From NCBI RefSeq assembly GCF_004104055.1, contig NZ_QOVJ01000005.1, positions 124,001 to 188,000 of the forward strand: a stretch of 64,000 nucleotides of DNA. The letters are read 5' to 3'. The stretch is from Leeuwenhoekiella aestuarii (lineage in GTDB: Bacteria > Bacteroidota > Bacteroidia > Flavobacteriales > Flavobacteriaceae). Both the position numbers and the translations under genes were made by a program. Below are positions 55,933 through 64,000 of this stretch, piece by piece (the stretch's first letter is position 1; the number at the start of each line of letters is the position of its first letter). A model generated the notes under the pieces. The model did not search any database and was not told where the DNA came from. It was given only the letters and a program-made list of their open reading frames with translations.

Positions 55933-56211
55933 TTGACTGAGAAAGAGAAAATAGGGAAACGAGTTGTAGAGCTTAGAAATAAAATTCCGAGTGATGAGTA
56001 CAGTAACAAACAGGTCTCACAACAGGAATTGGCAGACAACAATATTGGGTTGACGAAGCAATTAATAGGCTCAATAGAAAGAGGAGATGCAAACCCTACC
56101 TTAGAAAAGCTTGTCTTACTAGCCAAAGCATTAAATCAAAAGAAAATAGATGTGTTGGGAATAGAAATAGATATTGACAAATTTATCAAAGAAGTCGATT
56201 CTAATACCTAA
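55933..56211 (+). CDS. XRE-family helix-turn-helix regulator
   Basis: This 92-residue protein is a single DNA-binding domain: SQQELADNNIGLTKQLIGSI forms the two helices of the HTH (about 29-48), followed by ERGDANPTLEKLVLLAKALN and a short acidic tail. The start is a TTG at 55933; a stop lies two codons upstream, so no earlier start is possible in frame. The 26-bp palindrome upstream is its likely site. No partner gene (toxin, peptidase, phage or defence gene) follows: the next 835 bp are empty. Confidence 0.8.
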   Translation: MTEKEKIGKRVVELRNKIPSDEYSNKQVSQQELADNNIGLTKQLIGSIERGDANPTLEKLVLLAKALNQKKIDVLGIEIDIDKFIKEVDSNT

Positions 56212-57046
56212 CCCTAACCTCAAAATAAAAGATTCTACTATAGTAATTTTACCGGCGACAGTTAAAAGTTAATAAAATCTTAATTTTTTAGATTTCCAAA
56301 CCCGTTTTCATACACTCTTCATACTCTATCCTAGGCTTTGAGTAGGCTTTGCCTTGGAGTTGCCTAGCCTGAGGATTGGATTTAGGGGCTTTTGCAATTG
56401 AAATAATGTCTTAATCCGGGTATAGCTATACAATAGGGTTTCTAAATCCTGAAACGACTATACAGATTTAAGGGATTACGGGATTCTGTAAAATACTTCT
56501 AAAGTAAATATGTATTTATATAAAGACAATGATAAGGTGTTGATATACCGAGTTATCTGCAATTGCTCAGAAATGAAATTCCAGCGGAATATATTTCTCA
56601 ACGGTAAAACTTCGAATTAGACCCTTCCAACATCAGGCAACGACGGATTTAAAAAAAATCAATCCACCGCGGAAATACTAAAAAGCGCAAAAATCATGCG
56701 AAATCAAAACTTATGCGGACCAAAATCCCGATGATAAAAAATAAACGCGTAGAATCTAAGTACTAAAAACTTTGTTTTTAGTTTCTACACGACTTTGATA
56801 ATAAACGAATAATCATACTACCAAAACCAATCACGCGCAAAAAAAAACAACTCAGATCTGAAAACGTGTTTACTTAGCTGTGTCGCAAATTCAGATTACA
56901 CTGGTTATAAAAATAGGTGGTTTTACGTATATCCGTAGTTCTGGTTTATTTAATTTCTATAAATTTAAAACAAAAAGGAAACAGCACATTTAGCCGCTAC
57001 TTTTCATAACCACAACCGTTAACCACAATAGCCCTCTGTCGAAACA
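56212..57046. other. 835-bp gene-free stretch with several inverted repeats
   Basis: I see no convincing gene on either strand. It holds a TAGGCTTTG direct repeat with a later GCCTAG complement (about 56330-56380), a 12-bp palindrome GTATAGCTATAC (56420-56431), and an AT-rich hairpin. In the hairpin GTAGAA (56749-56754) pairs with TTCTAC (56783-56788) outside a perfect ACTAAAAAC/GTTTTTAGT stem (56762-56782). It may be degraded insertion DNA between the XRE and GH5 genes. Confidence 0.45.
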
Positions 57047-58267
57047 ATGAAAATATTGAAACCAATAGTAGTCTTACTGATCCTTTTTTCTTTCAGGAGC
57101 AATGTACTAGGACAAAAAGCGGAAAGTACCGAATCAACCAATACGATCATTTCCTATTGGGACGAACAAAGAAAGGGGACGAACCATTTTAACCAAATTC
57201 CTTCAGAACAGTGGTTCGATGCTGCAAAAAAGGCAAATATAAAATTTGTGAGATTGGTTTTTGAAAAATGGGATGGAGAACAACGTGACTTTATACTTGG
57301 TGATGCGGACGATTATCAAGGAATTGTGAAAGGGGATTTTCAAAAACTTCTGTACTTTCTGGATTATGCAAACGAATTGAATATAAAGGTTGTCATCACA
57401 CCTATTAGTTTGCCAGGTGATCGATGGATTCAATCAAACAACGACCAAAAAGACGGTTGTCTTTGGTTGAATTGGGATTATAGGCAACAAGCGGTTAATT
57501 ACTGGAAAGACTTAGCTTCCCGATTGAGAGGACACCCAGCCATAGTAGGATACAATTTGGTCAATGAACCTCATCCTGAGTCCTATTATAAGAAGCATGA
57601 TTTCTGGAAAAAAGATTTGACAGATTGGTATCAGACTGTAAAAGGAAGTCCGGGAGACCTTAATCTGTTTAACAGACAAATAGTACAAGCTATTCGGAGT
57701 GTAGACTCTGAAATGCCTATTATCATTGAATCCGGCCTATACTCGACCCCCTGGGCATTCGATTATTTAGAACCATTAGAGGATGATAAGATCATCTATT
57801 CTTTTCACATGTACGAACCTTATACTTTTATAACTAAAAGTCTTAATAAAGACCGCTATAGTTATCCGGGAAGTATTCCAATCGATGGACTAGAAGAACC
57901 ATTTGAACTTAGCAAGGATGGATTGACCAATTTTTTAAAACCAATTAACGAATGGACAACCAAAAATAAAATACCAGCTAATAGAATCTGGGTGGGTGAA
58001 TTTGGCTGTGACAGAAGTCTAAAAGGAGCAGAAAGTTATTTAGCTGATCTAATTTCCATTTTTAATGAAAATAACTGGCATTGGTCTTTTTATAGTTATC
58101 GTGAAGATGATGATTGGGAAGCAATGGATTATGAGTTAGGAAAGCAGAAAGTACATTATACCTATTGGGAATATCAAGAGGCTGAAACCATGCATCTGCA
58201 CTATGATGACATATACAACAGAGTAACGGACTCTTTTTGGGAAATATTTCAAGGAGAGTTTAAGTAA
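57047..58267 (+). CDS. Secreted glycoside hydrolase family 5-like enzyme
   Basis: The 406-residue protein has a signal peptide (VVLLILFSFRSNVLGQ) and a GH5/clan GH-A barrel. The acid/base is Glu174 in YNLVNEPHPES and the nucleophile Glu318 in RIWVGEFGCDR. VRLVFEKWD, VVITPISLPGD and IIYSFHMYEPYTF are barrel strands with typical active-site residues, and WHWSFYSYRED is the last strand. It should cut beta-linked glucan or mannan; the exact substrate is not clear. It lacks carbohydrate-binding and T9SS C-terminal domains, so it is probably periplasmic or freely secreted. It stands alone, without SusC/D genes. Confidence 0.9.
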   Translation: MKILKPIVVLLILFSFRSNVLGQKAESTESTNTIISYWDEQRKGTNHFNQIPSEQWFDAAKKANIKFVRLVFEKWDGEQRDFILGDADDYQGIVKGDFQKLLYFLDYANELNIKVVITPISLPGDRWIQSNNDQKDGCLWLNWDYRQQAVNYWKDLASRLRGHPAIVGYNLVNEPHPESYYKKHDFWKKDLTDWYQTVKGSPGDLNLFNRQIVQAIRSVDSEMPIIIESGLYSTPWAFDYLEPLEDDKIIYSFHMYEPYTFITKSLNKDRYSYPGSIPIDGLEEPFELSKDGLTNFLKPINEWTTKNKIPANRIWVGEFGCDRSLKGAESYLADLISIFNENNWHWSFYSYREDDDWEAMDYELGKQKVHYTYWEYQEAETMHLHYDDIYNRVTDSFWEIFQGEFK

Positions 58268-58492
58268 AAGTGGATAACAAATGAAATAGAAAAGGCCTAT
58301 ATTGAGCTACCTGATACTGAATTGTAAAATTAAACTTTAGCGATATATGAAACGTTTGAGGCACATGCCATATCTGGACGTTCTATACAATTCTAACTCA
58401 CATCTTATCTTTATAAATTGATTTAAAATACTGGAATAAATCTTGAAAGATCAAATGACACCAAAGTATTATGAGCCTTTTGTAGCAAAAAT

Positions 58493-59758
58493 ATGAGCAA
58501 AATTATCACACCTACAACAGTTTCAGAGCGCATACCATCATTAGATTTTTTAAGGGGGATTGCCATTCTTGGAATTCTGTTTATAAATATAGAGTCCTTT
58601 GTGTATCCCAATCCATGGAGTTCATGGCAGTATGGTTATGAAAGTGCTACAGATCACCATACACGCTTTTGGGTGTATTTTTTAACACAAGGCAAATTTT
58701 ACACCATGTTCGCCTTACTTTTTGGTGTTGGCTTTGTGATTTTTATGCAGCGTATCCAACAAAAAGTTCATGGTTTAAAAGCTATGGACATATATGCAAG
58801 AAGGTTGTTATGGTTGTTTGTTATAGGGTGCATTCACGCTTATTTTATTTGGGATGGTGATATCTTGTATCATTATGCTGTTTGTGGTCTGTTTTTGCTT
58901 CCGTTTCGTTCTATGAAAAACAGAAATCTAGTGCTAATTGTTTTGTTTTTAGCTTCCTTTTTATTTATAAAATCGTACGAGAGTGTTTCAAAAAGACAGG
59001 AGACATATTCAAATTATACAGAGGCTTTAAATAAAGAAGAAGCTAAAAGAACAGATAAAGACAATACGTTAATCTCTTCTTGGGAAAACAGATATACTAA
59101 AAAGTCACCTAACCCATCAGAAAAAATTGAGATTCCAAAACCTACCTATTGGCAAGGTGTTATAAGCTCTTATGAAAATCATAAGGTTCACAAAGGGGAG
59201 TTCTATTATCAATCTTTAATGCTATCGTCTTTGATAGTAATGATTTTGGGGATGATATTATTCAGAGCTGGTATTTTTTCTGATTATAGGGTATGGAAAT
59301 ATTATTGGGCTATTACTGTTTTAGTATTGATTGTAGGTTTGGTGATAAACTACATGCGCTATTACCATTGGACATACAAAGACCATATTCCTAACCTCAA
59401 CACATTCAAAGCATTATTGTTTGCGTTTCCAAAGGAAATATTAGGTGTTGGGTATATATTAGTATTAAATGGGATTTATCAGAAATACTTAAGGAATGTA
59501 AGGTTTAAGGTGTTTACCAAAATAGGCAGGACAGCTTTATCCAATTACATTTTCCAAAGTATTATTTTAGGAATCTTATTTTATGGCTATGGCTTTGGAT
59601 TGCATAATAGTTTTTCAAGATTTGAGCTTTTAGGTTTTGTTGTAACAATTTGGGCTATTCAAATCACATGTACACATTTTTGGTTGAGATCCCACAAACA
59701 AGGGCCATTAGAATTTCTCTGGAGAAAGTTGACTTACAATTCATTTAACAAAACATAA
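58493..59758 (+). CDS. DUF418 family membrane protein
   Basis: The 421-residue protein has about nine to ten membrane segments. It starts with the DUF418 N-terminal signature ERIPSLDFLRGIAILGILFI and ends with the family block TKIGRTALSNYIFQSIILGI, GYGFGLHNSFSRFELLGF and THFWLRSHKQGPLEFLWRKL. A charged loop (about 165-220) lies in the middle. The family is of unknown function; some members sit near acyltransferase or exopolysaccharide genes. The 225-bp gap upstream (58268-58492) shows nothing clear. Confidence 0.88.
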   Translation: MSKIITPTTVSERIPSLDFLRGIAILGILFINIESFVYPNPWSSWQYGYESATDHHTRFWVYFLTQGKFYTMFALLFGVGFVIFMQRIQQKVHGLKAMDIYARRLLWLFVIGCIHAYFIWDGDILYHYAVCGLFLLPFRSMKNRNLVLIVLFLASFLFIKSYESVSKRQETYSNYTEALNKEEAKRTDKDNTLISSWENRYTKKSPNPSEKIEIPKPTYWQGVISSYENHKVHKGEFYYQSLMLSSLIVMILGMILFRAGIFSDYRVWKYYWAITVLVLIVGLVINYMRYYHWTYKDHIPNLNTFKALLFAFPKEILGVGYILVLNGIYQKYLRNVRFKVFTKIGRTALSNYIFQSIILGILFYGYGFGLHNSFSRFELLGFVVTIWAIQITCTHFWLRSHKQGPLEFLWRKLTYNSFNKT

Positions 59759-59862
59759 AACGTTGAATTAGAAAAGTTTCAAAAAAAGTATTCTAAATGA
59801 AAACAAAATCAATCAAAACTATCATTCTCATTACACCATTATTACCTTTAATAACCCGTACC

Positions 59863-60762
59863 ATGAAATGCATAATTTTAACCTTAATATTTTTCACCGC
59901 ATCAATCTCAGTTGCTCAGCCAACTGTAAGCTTTACTTTCGATGATGGCAGTCTGTCAAAACGTGCAAACTATGAGTTTGAAGAGTGGAACGATATGATT
60001 CTGAGTGCCTTGGATGATGCCCAAATCAAGGCGATCATTTTTGTTAAAACCGAAGGAAAATCTACTGATAAAGGAAAGCATCTTTTAGAAACATGGAATG
60101 ATAAAGGCCACCTAATTGCTAACCACACTTATTCTCATCCAAACTTTAACAAGGAAGAAATAAATGCGGAAGATTTTCGAACTGAACTTTTAAGAGCTGA
60201 CTCGCTGATTAGCTCTTATAGCAACTACGTTAAGCTGTTCAGATTTCCTTACCTGAAGGAAGGCAATACGCGTGAAGAAATTGATAGCATTCGTCAAATC
60301 ATGAAATCCCTTGGATATAAAAACGGATACGTTACTATTGATGCATCAGATTGGTTTATCAGTAGCAGACTAAGAAAGAGACTAGGACAAAACCCGAATG
60401 CGAGCATTGAAGCTTTTAAGAATTTTTATTTAGAGCACTTATTTGAACGTGCTAGCTATTACGAAAACTTATCCTACGAGCTCACTGGGAGACATATTAA
60501 GCACACTTTACTTCTCCATCATAACCTTGCAGCTGCACTCTTCTTAGATGATCTCATCGCAATGTTCAAATCAAAAGGTTGGAAGGTAGTTTCAGCCGAT
60601 GAGGCATTTAAAGACCCTATTTTTGAACAAACTCCTAACCATGCAGGAGAAAGCATAATTTGGGCGTTAGCTAAAGACTCTGGAAAATATGAAGATCAAC
60701 TAAGATATCCTGCAGAAGATAGTAGATACGAACAAGCGCGGATGGATGAGCTGGGTCTTTAA
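59863..60762 (+). CDS. Secreted polysaccharide deacetylase (CE4/NodB-like)
   Basis: The ATG at 59863 gives 299 residues with a standard signal peptide (CIILTLIFFTASISVAQ); an in-frame ATG at 59797 would place an extra 22 hydrophobic residues before it. NodB motifs: MT1 TFDDGS with D27/D28, MT2 HTYSHP with metal ligands H88 and H92, MT3 FRFPYLKEG, MT4 DASDW and MT5 LLLHH. It should remove N-acetyl groups from a glycan or peptidoglycan in the periplasm. It follows DUF418 by about 105 bp on the same strand. Confidence 0.88.
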   Translation: MKCIILTLIFFTASISVAQPTVSFTFDDGSLSKRANYEFEEWNDMILSALDDAQIKAIIFVKTEGKSTDKGKHLLETWNDKGHLIANHTYSHPNFNKEEINAEDFRTELLRADSLISSYSNYVKLFRFPYLKEGNTREEIDSIRQIMKSLGYKNGYVTIDASDWFISSRLRKRLGQNPNASIEAFKNFYLEHLFERASYYENLSYELTGRHIKHTLLLHHNLAAALFLDDLIAMFKSKGWKVVSADEAFKDPIFEQTPNHAGESIIWALAKDSGKYEDQLRYPAEDSRYEQARMDELGL

Positions 60763-60808
60763 AAACGAAAGGGATTAATGGAAGAAGAACCTATAGAGGT
60801 TTTATTAA

Positions 60809-60991
60809 ATCAACGTTATTTCGTTCCCTAATTCTGGAAATGCTTATGACAGTTTAGGTGAAGCCTATATGATAGCGGGGAATAAAGAACTTGCTATTGA
60901 AAATTATAAAAAGTTTGCTGAAATAGACCCAACAAATATTAATGGAGCAAAGATTTTTGAAAAACTAAAATCAAAAAATTTACTCAAATTT
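60809..60991 (+). pseudogene. C-terminal TPR fragment of a lost gene, open into the next gene
   Basis: From 60809 the frame reads INVISFPNSGNAYDSLGEAY, then MIAGNKELAIENYKKFAEID and so on. This is the tetratricopeptide tail found at the end of many Bacteroidota beta-lactamase-related and esterase-like proteins. Everything upstream of it is missing, with a stop at 60806. Its own stop is also missing, so it continues in frame into the amidohydrolase. It is a relic left by deletion or recombination. Confidence 0.65.
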
Positions 60992-62440
60992 ATGGCATTA
61001 CTCAATTCATCTTATATCTATTTTATACTGACTTTCATTTTGTGTTTTTTGAGTTGTAAAAACACATCAGAAAGACACTATTCTTTTGCCGAAGAACAGC
61101 TATCAACAACAATATTATCCGATAGTATAATGTCGTGTGTTAAGTACCACGAAAATTTGATAGCATTTACCAATGCCACAATAGTAGACGGAACGGGTAC
61201 ATCCATAAAGCAAAATCAAACAGTAATCATTGAAAATGGAATTTTTAAAGAGATGGGTATTCATTCTGATATTAAAATTCCTCAAAATGCTAAAACGATT
61301 AACCTAAAAGGGAAAACAATCATTCCAGGAATAGTAGGCATGCATAACCATTTACATATTCCTAGATTTCCTGATGTTGGTGACGTAGCTGCTAAATTAT
61401 ATTTAGCTTCTGGGGTCACAACCATACAGACCTGTGGCGCGGCATCACCTTATAATGAATTGGAACTGTCAAAACGAATAAAAGACGCTAAACAAGTTGG
61501 ACCCGAAATTATCCCTAGCGCGCCTTTTATTACAGGACAAGGTGGTAATCCTAATATGATTATTCCAAGAGATACTAAACATCTTAAAGACACTATGCAA
61601 CATTGGTTAGACCAAGATGTAAAATGGTTTAAAGTCTATCGAAATACAAATCCAAATGATCTAAAAACAATCATCGAAGTTGCCCATAATAATGACGCGA
61701 AAGTAAGAGGACATTTATGTTCAATAACCTTTGAAGAAGCTACCAAACTAGGAATTGACGCTATCGAACATGGATTGAATAGTACAAGTGATTTTAGAAC
61801 CAATAAATTTTATGGACAATGCAATGGTGGTCGCGAGTATATGGATGAGTTAATTATTAACAGCACAGAAGTTAAGCGCCTACAACAGTTAATGATAGAC
61901 AACAAGGTCTTTTTAACCTCAACAGTAGCTATTTATGAAGCAAGCATACCTAACAGAGCCTTTGCAGATAAAAGAACTATAAAAGTAATGTCCCCTTTTT
62001 TGCAAAATCAATACAAAGAAAGAAGAGCAAGTTTTAATAAACAAATTAATGATAGTATAAGAAATAATCGATTAAAACGCATCATGGAGTTCGAATATCA
62101 ATACTATAAAATGGGCGGTTTGTTATGTGCAGGTGTCGATGCTGGCAGGCATGTGCTACCGGGATTTGGAGACCAACGAAATTACGAATTACTTATTGAA
62201 ACTGGTTTTACTACTGAAGAAGCTGTTCAGATTATGACTGGTAATGGAGCTAAAGCATTGGATCGTCAGGATATTGGAACCATTCAAGTAGGCAAAAGAG
62301 CTGATTTTGTTATCCTAAACGGAAATTTAGAAAACGATGCAAGCACCATAAAAAATGTCGAAACTGTTTTTAAAGAAGGAGTAGGTTATAATTCTAAAAA
62401 AATATTAGAAAAAATAACTGGCAAATTTGGTATGGAATGA
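60992..62440 (+). CDS. Amidohydrolase-family lipoprotein
   Basis: I place the start at the ATG at 60992: it gives a lipoprotein signal (IYFILTFILCFLSCKN, Cys22) on a 482-residue protein. A longer in-frame start at 60869 would fuse a TPR relic and bury the signal. The amidohydrolase metal site is visible: HNHLH in VGMHNHLHIPRF, a lysine in VKWFKVYRN, His in VRGHLCSITFEEA and IEHGLN, and Asp in CAGVDAGRHVLPGFG. The C-terminus GTIQVGKRADFVILNGN is standard. Secreted imidazolonepropionase-like or prolidase-like hydrolases look like this; the substrate is unknown. Confidence 0.88.
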   Translation: MALLNSSYIYFILTFILCFLSCKNTSERHYSFAEEQLSTTILSDSIMSCVKYHENLIAFTNATIVDGTGTSIKQNQTVIIENGIFKEMGIHSDIKIPQNAKTINLKGKTIIPGIVGMHNHLHIPRFPDVGDVAAKLYLASGVTTIQTCGAASPYNELELSKRIKDAKQVGPEIIPSAPFITGQGGNPNMIIPRDTKHLKDTMQHWLDQDVKWFKVYRNTNPNDLKTIIEVAHNNDAKVRGHLCSITFEEATKLGIDAIEHGLNSTSDFRTNKFYGQCNGGREYMDELIINSTEVKRLQQLMIDNKVFLTSTVAIYEASIPNRAFADKRTIKVMSPFLQNQYKERRASFNKQINDSIRNNRLKRIMEFEYQYYKMGGLLCAGVDAGRHVLPGFGDQRNYELLIETGFTTEEAVQIMTGNGAKALDRQDIGTIQVGKRADFVILNGNLENDASTIKNVETVFKEGVGYNSKKILEKITGKFGME

Positions 62441-62568
62441 AAAAGATGAAGTCATATATACTGATTATATGTTGTTATTCCTTAATTGGCTTAATATCAA
62501 GAAGATTACTGAAGGAGGTCAATTATCCTGCTAGAATTTGCCAATTTAAATTAAAACTGTACCTTTAG
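62437..62568 (+). pseudogene. 43-codon frame with signal-like N-terminus, probable gene fragment
   Basis: The ATG overlaps the amidohydrolase stop (ATGA). The product begins MKKMKSYILIICCYSLIGLI, like a signal peptide, then becomes short and basic and stops. It looks like the first part of an exported protein whose remainder is gone. It could also be a small coupled peptide gene. Confidence 0.35.
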
Positions 62569-62807
62569 ACTGAATGTCAATCAATTAGGATCAAAATTAA
62601 TGGTAGTAATCCTAGAGGCACCAAAACTAAAAACTGCCTGAACGCTTTGTGTTACAGGCATTTAATAAAAATACCGACTTCTGGCGAGAACTCAAAGCAA
62701 ATGTATGCTGCCCTAATGATAGCATTAGAAATATATCTTTCGGAGAAACAGCGTTTGAGAGAGTTGATGATAAAACCAATGCTTACAAAGTCTTCTTAGC
62801 TCTTTAA
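62555..62807 (+). pseudogene. Frameshifted remnant of an unidentified gene
   Basis: Two overlapping open stretches look coding. Frame one (62555-62641) reads FRLNVNQLGSKLMVVILEAP and ends KLKTA. Frame two (62631-62807) reads ERFVLQAFNKNTDFWRELKA, and later NISFGETAFERVDDKTNAYK, and ends VFLAL. A single shift near 62640 would join them. I do not recognise the family. It ends 3 bp before the convergent ABC permease stop. Confidence 0.35.
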
Positions 62808-62810
62808 GCA

Positions 62811-64000
62811 TTACATCCCGGTTCGTATCGCCTCCACAGGATCTAAGCGCGAAGCCATAAATGCAGGGACAATACCTGCAATGAGTCCTATTATCACAGA
62901 ACTTGAAAGCCCAAGTAAAGCATTACCAGCAGAAAGTATAAACTCAAAACTACCTGTAAACTGAGAAAGTATCACAGTGATAATCCACACCAAACCAAGT
63001 CCGATCAAGCCACCTATAACTGCGAGAATTATAGATTCAAATAAAAACTGAAGTAATATAAATCGATTTTTAGCACCTAAGGCTTTTTGAATACCTATCA
63101 AATTGGTACGTTCTTTAACGCTCACAAACATAATATTTGCAATACCAAAACCACCTACGAGTAAAGAAAACAGACCTATAAATCCACCTATGGTAGACAT
63201 CGTGCCCGTAATGTTATCTATAAAATCGGTAAATCCTGAAAGTTGATTTATAAAAAATGTATTTACCTCATCCGGTTTCAAGCCACGCACCTGACGCAGT
63301 CTTTGGGTAAGCACTGCATTAAATTCAGGGATATCCACTCCTGCTTCAGGCTTTACTATTATCTGTGGAAATGCAGATTTATTATTGCTTCCGTAAATAC
63401 GGCGTACAACATTTACCGGCAAGATCACCATCCCATCTTTTGAAGGACCAAAAATACTATTCCCTTCTTTTTCTAAAACCCCAATGATCGTAAAACGCTG
63501 TCCATATAAACGCACTTGTTTTCCTAACGGATCTAAATTTCCAAACAATCCTTCAGCAATCTCATCGCCTAAAACCAAAACGTTAGATCCGCTATTAGAT
63601 TCAGACTCATTAAAAAACCTTCCTTCCGCAAGCTGTAAGGCTTCTATATTGTAATACCCATCAGTCACCGGAGCAATATTAACCCCAGTCACTAATTTAT
63701 CACCGTACTTTATAGATTCTGCTCCCACGTTTAAAACAAAAGATGCCGCTTCTACATCTGGAACATTTCGCTTTATATATTGATATTCTTCATAACTCAC
63801 ATCAGGAAACTGCTCCCGTTTCCATTGCGGAATATCAGTAGGACCAAATGAAAAACGCATTACAATTATCGTACTGTTATCTAGAGAAGAAAGACTTCCT
63901 TTTATTTCCTGTTTTAATGAATCTACAGCAGCCAAAACCCCGATAATAGAAAAAATACCTATGGTCACACCCAGCAATGACAAGAGCGTACGCAACTTAT
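62811..64000 (-). CDS. MacB/FtsX-type ABC transporter permease; 5' end outside the window
   Basis: About 396 residues are visible. The frame continues to the window edge, where the protein reads KLRTLLSLLGVTIGIFSIIG, the end of the first membrane helix region. A MacB-like periplasmic domain follows (about 50-270: LAEGRFFNESESN, VLGDEIAEGLFGNLDPLGKQ, IGVLEKEGNSIFG). Then come the three C-terminal FtsX helices, with SVKERTNLIGIQKALGAKNR and the end GIVPAFMASRLDPVEAIRTG. Such permeases work with an ATPase in export or lipoprotein-type transport. The partner is not in view. Confidence 0.92.
   Translation of the reverse strand, partial: KLRTLLSLLGVTIGIFSIIGVLAAVDSLKQEIKGSLSSLDNSTIIVMRFSFGPTDIPQWKREQFPDVSYEEYQYIKRNVPDVEAASFVLNVGAESIKYGDKLVTGVNIAPVTDGYYNIEALQLAEGRFFNESESNSGSNVLVLGDEIAEGLFGNLDPLGKQVRLYGQRFTIIGVLEKEGNSIFGPSKDGMVILPVNVVRRIYGSNNKSAFPQIIVKPEAGVDIPEFNAVLTQRLRQVRGLKPDEVNTFFINQLSGFTDFIDNITGTMSTIGGFIGLFSLLVGGFGIANIMFVSVKERTNLIGIQKALGAKNRFILLQFLFESIILAVIGGLIGLGLVWIITVILSQFTGSFEFILSAGNALLGLSSSVIIGLIAGIVPAFMASRLDPVEAIRTGM

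Overview
The window is chromosomal DNA from a flavobacterium (Bacteroidota, most likely a marine Flavobacteriaceae; genus not determinable here). The evidence is a nearly complete gliding/type IX secretion (T9SS) gene set (porU, porV, gldJ, gldK, gldL, gldM, gldN), an XrtF exosortase pair, a PafA-type phosphatase, DUF983 and DUF3347 proteins, promoter elements of the Bacteroidota form (TTTG, about 19 bp, TAnnTTTG), few Shine-Dalgarno sequences and a low GC content. Neither tRNA has an encoded CCA end. The gene layout is tight, with many convergent genes that touch or overlap at their 3' ends.

Layout. 1-1107 is the 5' part of gcvP, divergent from a UbiA-like membrane protein. 2.0-6.0 kb holds an ECF sigma factor with a small Cys-rich partner, a methyltransferase/glycosyltransferase pair and a secreted PafA-like phosphatase. 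6.1-7.6 kb is a MlaE/MlaF-type lipid ABC transporter. 7.6-17.1 kb, on the minus strand, holds DUF389, mannose-1-phosphate guanylyltransferase, SprT-like, SDR, M28 peptidase, pyruvate dehydrogenase E2 and E1-alpha, and cytidine deaminase. PorV and the T9SS sortase PorU follow, to 21.0 kb. gldJ and murF come next, then tRNA-Val, a lipoprotein TIM-barrel isomerase, initiator tRNA-Met and an AsmA-like protein. 28.2-33.9 kb is a tripartite RND efflux operon, followed by an ABC-F ATPase, DUF983 and an FAD oxidoreductase. 37.5-42.0 kb is the gldKLMN motor/secretion operon, then an arginase-fold protein with altered metal ligands, and topA. 46.1-52.9 kb is a plus-strand block: miaB, a sigma-54 activator without a sensor domain, lptE, a TPR-like protein, secG, groES and groEL. 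52.9-55.0 kb carries DUF3347, the XrtF pair and a GAF protein.

From about 55.0 to 62.8 kb the character changes. There is a sigma factor truncated at a terminator, a GC-rich structured element, an XRE regulator behind a 26-bp perfect palindrome, and 835 bp without genes. Then come a secreted GH5 glycosidase, a DUF418 membrane protein, a polysaccharide deacetylase, a TPR gene fragment running in frame into a lipoprotein amidohydrolase, and two more gene remnants. I read this as an accessory, partly decayed insertion/deletion hotspot between conserved genes. The window ends inside a MacB/FtsX-type ABC permease.

I found no clearly new multi-gene system. The least explained material is the 55.0-57.0 kb stretch (structured element, palindrome plus XRE, hairpin-rich DNA), the gene fusion at 60.8-61.0 kb, and the degenerate arginase-like protein beside the T9SS genes.
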